A stretch of DNA of 11,913 nt from Spongiibacteraceae bacterium UBA5047 (lineage in GTDB: Bacteria > Pseudomonadota > Gammaproteobacteria > Pseudomonadales > Spongiibacteraceae), in assembly GCA_002415025.1 (NCBI GenBank), contig DIBR01000042.1:3708-15620 (forward strand), read 5' to 3'. Below the pieces are notes generated by a model. That model had not been told where the DNA came from, did no database searches, and saw only the letters and a program-made list of their open reading frames with translations. Position 1 is the stretch's first letter; each line of letters starts with the position of its first letter. Below are positions 6,629 through 11,913 of the stretch, one piece after another. Position numbers and translations under genes: made by a program.

Positions 6629-7150
6629 GTGAATAATTACATTGTTTTTACCTTTATTGGTCGCGACCAGCCCGGACTGGTCGAGAAGCTCTCAACGACC
6701 GTCGCCGACCACGGCGGCAACTGGCTGGAGAGCAGAATGAGTCAGCTCGCTGGCCAGTTCGCCGGTATCGTCAGGGTCACTGTCGACAGCGCAGCTCAAA
6801 GCACCCTTATCGAGGCCCTGAAGGGGCTGGAATCACAAGGGCTGACAATAGTTTGCCAGAGCAGCGATGCCGACGACATTGTGGCGGGCAGCAGCGTCTT
6901 TTTACACATTATCGGTAATGACAGACCGGGTATCGTCCGGGAAGTTTCCCGCGCCCTCGCCCGCCAACACATTAACGTGGTAGACATGCACACGGAACTG
7001 ACCTCCGCGCCCATGACCGCCGAACCGCTGTTTGAGGCGAGCGCCGAAGTACAGGCGCCGGAGTCTTTTGACCGGGATGCGCTGGAAGATGCGCTCGATG
7101 AGATCGCAAATCAGCTTGGTGTAGAGATTGACCTGAAACTCGGAGAATAG
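6629..7150 (+). CDS. GcvR-like double ACT-domain regulatory protein
   Basis: The 173-residue protein consists of two ACT domains. The first (about 4-75) starts FTFIGRDQPGLVEKLSTTV and has ADHGGNWLESRMSQLAGQFA. The second (about 89-170) starts FLHIIGNDRPGIVREVSRAL and has INVVDMHTEL. This is the layout of GcvR, the protein that binds GcvA and represses the glycine cleavage operon when glycine is low. ACT domains usually bind amino acids. No gcvA, gcvTHP or other partner is in the window, so a role in glycine control is by family only. The start is GTG at 6629 with AGGA seven bases upstream. The stop is five bases from the stop of the convergent gene at 7156, leaving no room for a dedicated terminator. 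Confidence 0.88.
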   Translation: MNNYIVFTFIGRDQPGLVEKLSTTVADHGGNWLESRMSQLAGQFAGIVRVTVDSAAQSTLIEALKGLESQGLTIVCQSSDADDIVAGSSVFLHIIGNDRPGIVREVSRALARQHINVVDMHTELTSAPMTAEPLFEASAEVQAPESFDRDALEDALDEIANQLGVEIDLKLGE

Positions 7151-7155
7151 GCCCG

Positions 7156-7353
7156 TCAGGAGCGAAAGCGCTGCAGCAGCCAGCTGGTGATAAAGGCCAG
7201 CACCATGATAATGCCGACACCCGCCACACAGACGGCCAGAAAACCCGCCACTTCCGCAAGAGGTACTTCGAATATCACAACCGTTGACCACACCAGCAGC
7301 GCGGTGGTCACAACCGCCAGAACCGGTGTTCGATAGCGCCGCCAGCGCCGCAT
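7156..7353 (-). CDS. Small two-helix membrane protein, unknown
   Basis: I do not recognise this protein. From the ATG at 7353 it has 65 residues: a strongly basic start (MRRWRRYR), a hydrophobic helix (about 11-30), a short EVPLAEV turn, a second helix (about 36-60), and a basic end (LLQRFRS). Charge distribution predicts both ends in the cytoplasm and a hairpin in the inner membrane. A TTG at 7371 would add six residues and overlap the stop of the upstream gene (TTGA), which would couple the two; neither start has a clear ribosome-binding site. It follows the 140-residue unknown gene in what looks like a two-gene operon and converges with the ACT-domain gene. Confidence 0.65.
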   Translation of the reverse strand: MRRWRRYRTPVLAVVTTALLVWSTVVIFEVPLAEVAGFLAVCVAGVGIIMVLAFITSWLLQRFRS

Positions 7354-7367
7354 TAACGGTCTAAAGG

Positions 7368-7790
7368 TCAAAATGAGGATTCATGTGTCCATTCGCAACG
7401 CATGGACATATTGGAACTGTTGGGCAGGTGAAAATCAGCGTCGGTTTCCCAGACAAAGGTATGAACGCCGTTGTAGAGCGTTTCCAGATGCACGGTTGCT
7501 GACACCCAATACATACCCTTCAGGATGCTTTCAAACTGCTGGATCCAGGTTTTCCACTCGTGCTCTATGGCCTTATAGGAGCTGCCAAAATGGATCACAT
7601 CGGTGCGAACATCGTCGTGGTCAACCGCTGATGGCGCGGGTGCGAACATCTCACGGGACAACAGCGGCCAGCTGTCAGCCGTTGGCAGCGCACTCATAAC
7701 CGAGCGGTTAACCTCGCGGCGCTGCAAGGCTTCCTCGCCCCGCGCTATAACCATATCCCGGATGCAACCATAGACAATCGATTCAGACAT
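7368..7790 (-). CDS. Unknown 140-residue protein
   Basis: I do not recognise this protein. It is predicted soluble, with an N-terminal helical stretch (IRDMVIARGEEALQRREVNR, about 10-29) and a middle part with FAPAPSAVDHDDVRTDVIHFG (starting about 49). A Trp/His/Glu-rich C-terminal half follows (EHEWKTWIQQFESILKGMYW, then VHLETLYNGVHTFVWETDAD). The composition is that of a real folded protein, and the opposite strand offers no better candidate. There is no signal peptide or membrane segment. The ATG at 7790 lacks a clear ribosome-binding site. A candidate promoter lies 33 bases upstream. It is followed at once by the small membrane protein gene, suggesting the two are expressed together. Confidence 0.7.
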   Translation of the reverse strand: MSESIVYGCIRDMVIARGEEALQRREVNRSVMSALPTADSWPLLSREMFAPAPSAVDHDDVRTDVIHFGSSYKAIEHEWKTWIQQFESILKGMYWVSATVHLETLYNGVHTFVWETDADFHLPNSSNMSMRCEWTHESSF

Positions 7791-7822
7791 AAAAAATGCA
7801 ACCCGACTAAAAACTGCAGCCT

Positions 7823-7851
7823 ATCTTAACCATGCCCGCCCAATCCGCCAA
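7823..7851 (-). promoter_or_regulatory. Candidate sigma-70 promoter for the 7790-7156 pair
   Basis: On the minus strand TTGGCG (7846-7851) and TAAGAT (7823-7828) are separated by 17 bases, each matching four of six consensus positions. It lies between the stop of the MFS gene and the ATG at 7790, and would give a short leader of roughly 25 bases. It fits the idea that the two unknown genes are transcribed apart from the aroC/MFS genes. Confidence 0.5.
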
Positions 7852-7891
7852 GTAATTCACACGCTGGCAAGCAACCCGTTCGGACAAGCCG

Positions 7892-9043
7892 CTATTCGCT
7901 CTGTAACTTTGCGCCGCGCAGATATACCCAGGCAATCGCCAGCGCCAGCAGTGAGGCGGCAACCGCCATCATAAAGGTGAGCCCGGCACCGGACTCCCAT
8001 AGCATGCCGCTGAATATCGCGCCCAGCGCACCGCCGCCACCGAAGCTCAGGCCGCTGTAAAGCGCCATGCCCTGCCCCTGGTAGCCTACGAAATAGCGGC
8101 GCACCAGCTCGACTGCCACCGCGTGGAAACTGCCAAAGGTTGCGGCGTGCATCAACTGCGCAAAAAACAGTACAACCGGTGCGTCGGCGTAAAACCCGAT
8201 CAGGTACCAACGCAAGGCCGACAGGATCAGACTCACCAGCATTATGTTCCGCAGGCTGAAGGCCGCCATCATCCTGTGCATCACCAGAAACAGAAACACC
8301 TCGGCCAGAACACCCAAAGACCACAGCAACCCCGTGGTTGCCTTGCTATAACCCAAGGCATCAAGGTGAATACTGAAAAAAGTGTAGTACGGGCCGTGAG
8401 CGATCTGCAGCAACATACAGACCACAAAAAAAGCGATCACCGGCGGTTTGCGCAGAATGCTCCACAAACTGCTTTCGCGCTCACGACCGGCATCCCGAGA
8501 GGGGTGCTCAGAGACGCTCAGGCTGCTCACCCATATCGCAACCAGCAAGAGGGCAAAAATTATCGGCAACACGGTGATAGGCCAATGATCAAGAAACCAG
8601 CCAATACCGGCGACGGAGGCTATAAAACCCACCGACCCCCAGACCCTGATCAAGCTATAGCGGTGATACTGACCGTCGAGATGCGATAAGGTCACTACCT
8701 CAAACTGGGCAAGCACGGCGTTCCAGAAGAAGCTGTAACCCACCACAACAAGCATCAGCCACCAGAAATCGGTGCGAACAAAAATACCCAGAAAGATCAG
8801 CAAGGCGAAAAAGGAGCCGTAGCGAATAATCGTGGCCCGCCGGTTGCTGCGATCGGCCAACCATCCCCACACACTGGGCGCGACAACTTTGGTTGCCATA
8901 ACCGCCGACGACAGATAACCGATAGCCACCGCGCCGTAGCCCAGATCCTGCAAATACAGGCCCCAGTAGGGAATCCAGGCACCTAACAGCCCGAAGTAGG
9001 CGAAGTAGAATGCGGACAGTCGCCAGTAAGGGAGCTGCGACAT
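7892..9043 (-). CDS. MFS transporter, HcaT-like (MFS_1-like)
   Basis: The 383-residue protein is hydrophobic throughout, with about 12 predicted membrane helices. It begins with the MFS_1-like/HcaT-type start YWRLSAFYFAYFGLLGAWIP and has the inter-helix 2-3 loop motif GWLADRSNRR (60-69). It would export or import a small solute across the inner membrane using the proton gradient. HcaT of E. coli is a putative phenylpropionate permease, and related proteins resemble nucleoside symporters, so the substrate here is open. The gene starts three bases after the aroC stop and should be cotranscribed with it. The prmB - aroC - MFS order is one I recall from Pseudomonas, which hints at a conserved link but proves no aromatic substrate. 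No clear terminator follows it. Confidence 0.88.
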   Translation of the reverse strand: MSQLPYWRLSAFYFAYFGLLGAWIPYWGLYLQDLGYGAVAIGYLSSAVMATKVVAPSVWGWLADRSNRRATIIRYGSFFALLIFLGIFVRTDFWWLMLVVVGYSFFWNAVLAQFEVVTLSHLDGQYHRYSLIRVWGSVGFIASVAGIGWFLDHWPITVLPIIFALLLVAIWVSSLSVSEHPSRDAGRERESSLWSILRKPPVIAFFVVCMLLQIAHGPYYTFFSIHLDALGYSKATTGLLWSLGVLAEVFLFLVMHRMMAAFSLRNIMLVSLILSALRWYLIGFYADAPVVLFFAQLMHAATFGSFHAVAVELVRRYFVGYQGQGMALYSGLSFGGGGALGAIFSGMLWESGAGLTFMMAVAASLLALAIAWVYLRGAKLQSE

Positions 9044-9046
9044 GCC

Positions 9047-10153
9047 TCAGTCAGACTTGGAGCGAGCAGGTACGACCGGCGTTGAACAACGCACATCGGC
9101 GTTTTGCGCGCGATGACGCAGCAGGTGATCCATCAGCACAATGGCCATCATGGCCTCGGCAATAGGCACCGCGCGAATACCCACACAGGGGTCATGGCGC
9201 CCGGTGGTAACCACTTCAACCGGGTTTCCGTCAACGTCGATCGTCTGACCCGGTACCAGAATACTCGATGTCGGCTTCAGCGCGATCGACGCTACAATAT
9301 CCTGACCGGAACTGATTCCACCGAGCACACCACCGGCATTGTTGCCGGTGAAGCCGTCGGGCGTGATCTCGTCGCGATGCTCGCTGCCGCGCGCCGTCAC
9401 CGCGCTAAATCCGGCGCCAATTTCAACGCCTTTAACCGCGTTAATCCCCATCAGGGCGTAAGCCAGTTCAGCGTCCAGACGGTCAAAGACCGGCTCGCCC
9501 AATCCGGGCGGCACCCCAGTAGCAACAATATTCAGTCGCGCACCGATGGAATCGCCATCCTTGCGCAATTGCTGCATGAAACTTTCCATGGACGCGATCT
9601 TGCCGGCATCGGGGCAGAAAAACGGGTTCGTTTCGACAACGTCCCAATCAACTTGCTCAATGGCAATTGGCCCTAACTGCGAGAGATAGCCGCGCACCTC
9701 TATACCGCAGTGCTCACGCAAATATTTTTTGGCGATAGCACCAGCGGCAACGCGCATGGCCGTTTCCCGCGCTGATGAGCGACCGCCGCCGCGATAGTCG
9801 CGCACGCCGTACTTCTGTGTGTAGCTATAATCGGCGTGCATGGGTCTGAAGCGATCTCTGATCTTGCTGTAATCCTTGGAGCGCTGATCAGTATTCTCGA
9901 TCAGCAAGCCAATGGCCGTGCCCGTGGTTTGCCCTTCAAATACACCCGAAAGGATACGCACCTCATCGTCCTCGCGGCGCTGGGTGGTGTAACGGGAGGT
10001 GCCTGGCTTGCGGCGATCCAGGTCGTGCTGTAAATCTGCCTCCGTCAATGCCAACCCCGGTGGACAGCCATCTATCACGGCACCCAATGCGGGGCCGTGG
10101 CTCTCGCCAAAGGTGGTGACGGTAAAAAGGGTTCCAATGCTGTTACCGGACAT
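9047..10153 (-). CDS. aroC: Chorismate synthase
   Basis: AroC converts 5-enolpyruvylshikimate-3-phosphate to chorismate, the last shikimate-pathway step, using reduced FMN without net redox change. The 368 residues show all three family signatures: GESHGPALGAVIDGCPPG (16-33), VRDYRGGGRSSARETAMR (117-134), and RHDPCVGIRAVPIAEAMM near the C-terminus. Conserved FMN/substrate residues H19, R48 (in DRRKPGTSRY) and H106 (RPMHADYSY) are present. The ATG at 10153 gives the standard MSGNSIGTLF N-terminus. A strong promoter lies just upstream (10184-10212), overlapping the stop of prmB, so aroC and the MFS gene can be expressed apart from prmB. The tail after about residue 350 is variable, as usual. 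Confidence 0.98.
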   Translation of the reverse strand: MSGNSIGTLFTVTTFGESHGPALGAVIDGCPPGLALTEADLQHDLDRRKPGTSRYTTQRREDDEVRILSGVFEGQTTGTAIGLLIENTDQRSKDYSKIRDRFRPMHADYSYTQKYGVRDYRGGGRSSARETAMRVAAGAIAKKYLREHCGIEVRGYLSQLGPIAIEQVDWDVVETNPFFCPDAGKIASMESFMQQLRKDGDSIGARLNIVATGVPPGLGEPVFDRLDAELAYALMGINAVKGVEIGAGFSAVTARGSEHRDEITPDGFTGNNAGGVLGGISSGQDIVASIALKPTSSILVPGQTIDVDGNPVEVVTTGRHDPCVGIRAVPIAEAMMAIVLMDHLLRHRAQNADVRCSTPVVPARSKSD

Positions 10154-10183
10154 TACGCACTCGCTGAAAACGGCAAAACGGGA

Positions 10184-10212
10184 ATTATACGTGAATCGCG
10201 GCGGCGAGTCAG
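10184..10212 (-). promoter_or_regulatory. Sigma-70 promoter of aroC
   Basis: On the minus strand CTGACT (10207-10212) and a perfect TATAAT (10184-10189) are 17 bases apart, the optimal spacing. Transcription should start about 7 bases after the -10, giving a leader of about 25 bases before the aroC ATG. The -35 element overlaps the prmB stop codon. This is the best promoter match found in the window. Confidence 0.75.
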
Positions 10213-11123
10213 AGACTGGACCGGATCATCGACTGACTGGCGAGCAAATCGTCTTTCGACATAACAAATACGCCGTGGCCGCCATGCTCAAACTCCAGCC
10301 AGGTAAGCGGCAAGTGCGGGTAGCGTTGATCCAGTGCCGCACCACTGTTACCCACTTCTACCACCAGCAAACCACCGTCAGTCAAGTGATCGGCGGCCTG
10401 CATTAGAATACGCCGGGTGATATCCAGACCGTCACTACCGGACCCCAAGCCCAGCGGCGGCTCGGCGTGAAATTCAGCAGGCATCTTTGCCAGGTCGTCT
10501 GCATCGACATAGGGCGGATTCGAGACGATCAGGTCAAACTGCTGCCCTGCCAGGTCTGCAAAAAGATCAGAGAATTGCGCCGTCACACGCTCCTGCACGC
10601 CGTGGCGCAGGATATTACTGCGGGCGACGACCAGCGCATCCTCAGAAATATCACTGAGTACAACCTGCGCATAGGGAAAGGCAAAGGCCGACGCTATACC
10701 GATGCAGCCACTGCCCGTACACAGGTCGAGAATTTGCGCCGGCTCATCACCCAGCCAGGGCTGGTAAGCCTGCTCTATCAGCTCGGCAATAGGCGAACGC
10801 GGCACCAGCACGCGTTCATCAACATAAAACGGCAAACCGGCAAACCATGCCTCGCCGACCAAATAGGCAACGGGCACCCGCTCATTAATTCGGCGTTCCA
10901 CTAGCGCAAACAATTGCTCACGCTCTTGTGCTGTAAGCACGCTATCAAGCAACCGTGCGTCGAGATCAAAAGGCAAATGCAGCGCGCCGCACACGAGATA
11001 CCAGGCCTCATCCTGAGCATTGTCAGTGCCGTGACCATAGAACAGACTCGACTCACCCAGACGGGAAATAATCCAGCGGAGAAAGTCTCTAACAGTTTGC
11101 AGTTCGAAATTTGCCGGCAGCAT
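10209..11123 (-). CDS. prmB: Ribosomal protein uL3 glutamine methyltransferase
   Basis: PrmB N5-methylates a glutamine of ribosomal protein L3, assisting assembly of the large subunit. From the ATG at 11123 the protein has 304 residues, near E. coli PrmB (310). It shows NELQT-like FELQTVRDFLRW at the N-terminus, YGHGTDN and VPVAYL, the PrmB-type VDERVLVPRSPIAELI (101-116), SAM motif I LDLCTGSGCIGIA (132-144) and catalytic NPPY (202-205). These fit PrmB better than PrmC/HemK. The start at 11123 is preferred because AAGGTG precedes it and the homologous N-terminus begins there; a GTG at 11183 would add 20 unlike residues. It is followed by the aroC promoter, with 55 bases between the two genes. 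Confidence 0.94.
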   Translation of the reverse strand: MLPANFELQTVRDFLRWIISRLGESSLFYGHGTDNAQDEAWYLVCGALHLPFDLDARLLDSVLTAQEREQLFALVERRINERVPVAYLVGEAWFAGLPFYVDERVLVPRSPIAELIEQAYQPWLGDEPAQILDLCTGSGCIGIASAFAFPYAQVVLSDISEDALVVARSNILRHGVQERVTAQFSDLFADLAGQQFDLIVSNPPYVDADDLAKMPAEFHAEPPLGLGSGSDGLDITRRILMQAADHLTDGGLLVVEVGNSGAALDQRYPHLPLTWLEFEHGGHGVFVMSKDDLLASQSMIRSSL

Positions 11124-11241
11124 GACCCACACCTTGATTACAGCGCGACAGTTTACCGTTTGCGATGGCCACCTGCCCAGCACAGATTAACGCGGGGTAA
11201 TGGCCTCCCTCGCCGGCTTTTGCTAACATCAGTACCCTTTG

Positions 11242-11802
11242 ATGAGACTGGATCAGACAGTGGAAAAAGCCTTTACCGATATTATAAAAGCCGTGGGAGA
11301 AAATCCTGAAAGAGAAGGATTGCTCGACACGCCAAAGCGCGCTGCCAAAGCCTTCCAGTTTCTGACCGAGGGCTACCGCCGCTCCGTTGACGATATCGTC
11401 AACAATGCCCTGTTTGAATCTGACTGCAATGAAATGGTGATTGTGTCGGATATCGAAATGTATTCGTTGTGCGAACACCACCTGCTGCCCTTTATTGGCA
11501 AGTGCCACGTTGCCTATATCCCCTCCGGCAAAGTGTTGGGTTTGTCCAAGGTGGCCCGCATCGTTGACCTGTTTGCACGGCGCCTGCAAATTCAGGAGCA
11601 GCTCACCACGCAAATTGCCAAAACCGTACAGGAAGTCACCAGCGCAGCAGGCGTTGGTGTCATTATAGAAGCAAAACACATGTGCATGATGATGCGCGGG
11701 GTTGAAAAACAGAACTCGGTGATGCGCACCTCGGCGATGCTCGGAGAATTTCAGAATAATCAGGCAACGAGACAGGAATTTTTGTCGCTGATTTCCCGTT
11801 AA
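11242..11802 (+). CDS. folE: GTP cyclohydrolase I
   Basis: FolE opens GTP to 7,8-dihydroneopterin triphosphate, the first step of tetrahydrofolate synthesis, and works as a homodecamer. The 186 residues include EREGLLDTPKRAAKAF (23-38), SLCEHHLLPFIGKCHVAYIP (75-94), GLSKVARIVDLFARRLQIQE (100-119) and KHMCMMMRGVEKQNS (145-159). The zinc ligands C77, H80 and C148 are all present, so this is a canonical zinc-dependent type IA enzyme. The ATG at 11242 is used; a TTG just before it and a GTG at 11260 are possible, and no good ribosome-binding site decides between them. A TGCTAACAT box at 11221-11229 may be an extended -10, giving a very short leader. It is divergent from prmB across a 118-base gap. 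Confidence 0.96.
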   Translation: MRLDQTVEKAFTDIIKAVGENPEREGLLDTPKRAAKAFQFLTEGYRRSVDDIVNNALFESDCNEMVIVSDIEMYSLCEHHLLPFIGKCHVAYIPSGKVLGLSKVARIVDLFARRLQIQEQLTTQIAKTVQEVTSAAGVGVIIEAKHMCMMMRGVEKQNSVMRTSAMLGEFQNNQATRQEFLSLISR

Positions 11803-11853
11803 GATGTTTTACGGCGTGGGAGATTCCATGTTCGTGTACAAGTTTTTTCACCG

Positions 11854-11913
11854 GTAGGCCCGTATAAGCGCAGCGTTGCGGGCATCGCAGAACTGCCTGA
11901 TACGCTGCGCTTA
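11854..11913. repeat. REP-like palindromic element, probably half of an inverted pair
   Basis: Fifty bases after folE there is a GTAG tetranucleotide (11854-11857). An imperfect palindrome follows, with outer arms GCCCG (11858-11862) and CGGGC (11879-11883) around TATAAGCGCAGCGTTG. The inner TAAGCGCAGCGT (11865-11876) recurs in exact inverted form, ACGCTGCGCTTA (11902-11913), with 25 bases between, up to the last base of the window. GTAG plus a palindrome, and two units facing each other, is the layout of bacterial REP/BIME elements, which are extragenic and often follow genes. The second unit is cut off by the window end. The structure could also act as a transcription end point after folE; no U-run typical of an intrinsic terminator is seen. 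Confidence 0.65.

Noticed and set aside
8123..8689. Plus-strand open frame of 188 residues
   Set aside because: It is antisense to the MFS transporter, with a Gln/His-rich composition typical of an antisense shadow.
9104..9676. Plus-strand open frame of 190 residues
   Set aside because: It is antisense to aroC, whose three signatures are clear.
11124..11183. Upstream GTG extension of prmB
   Set aside because: The extra 20 residues do not resemble PrmB N-termini, while the ATG at 11123 has AAGGTG before it.
11089..11679. Minus-strand open frame of 196 residues
   Set aside because: It is antisense to folE, which has all its zinc ligands.
11803..11853. Intrinsic terminator directly after folE
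   Set aside because: A T-run (11842-11848) is present but no GC-rich stem precedes it.
1..11913. CRISPR array, tRNA or rRNA gene, insertion sequence, prophage or defence system
   Set aside because: No regularly spaced repeats, cloverleaf-like sequence, transposase or phage-type protein was seen in the reading.

Overview
The window reads as chromosomal housekeeping sequence from a gammaproteobacterium related to the Pseudomonas / Cellvibrionales (marine) lineages. Pointers are an EF-P hydroxylase (EpmC), PdxB, YheU and TusA, a FolE of the Pseudomonas type, and the gene set prmB - aroC - MFS transporter with folE nearby, an arrangement I recall from Pseudomonas. Base composition looks moderately GC-rich and even. 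No phage, insertion sequence, CRISPR array, tRNA or rRNA was seen. The sequence is densely coding: no stretch over 300 bases lacks a gene.

Layout. (1) 1-506, minus: the N-terminal part of an ATP-NAD kinase family protein, cut by the window edge. A short regulatory-looking gap separates it from a divergent small PA1571-family gene (635-844, plus). (2) 794-3970, minus: a tightly packed four-gene operon read as gamma-glutamylcyclotransferase-like, epmC, a 5'-3' exonuclease (Xni/ExoIX-like) and pdxB. Every junction overlaps or nearly touches. (3) 4118-4813, plus: an unrecognised 231-residue protein. (4) 4819-6534, minus: a probable four-gene operon read as MTH1187-family thiamine-binding protein, a predicted lipoprotein methyltransferase, yheU and tusA. 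(5) 6629-7150, plus: a GcvR-like double-ACT protein. (6) 7156-7790, minus: a pair of unrecognised genes, a 140-residue soluble protein and a small two-helix membrane protein, with a candidate promoter upstream. (7) 7892-11123, minus: prmB, aroC (with its own strong promoter) and an HcaT-like MFS transporter. (8) 11242-11802, plus: folE, followed by a REP-like inverted repeat that runs off the window end.

How the genes fit together. Several products support translation: EpmC hydroxylates modified EF-P, TusA relays sulfur for tRNA thiolation, and PrmB methylates ribosomal protein uL3. Others make cofactors or aromatic precursors: PdxB (pyridoxal phosphate), AroC (chorismate), FolE (tetrahydrofolate) and an NAD kinase-like protein. 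The GcvR-like and MTH1187-like proteins are probable small-molecule sensors. I found no convincing new multi-gene system. The items most worth a second look are the predicted exported methyltransferase operon, the uncharacterised pair at 7156-7790, the same-frame epmC/xni junction and the REP-like element after folE.
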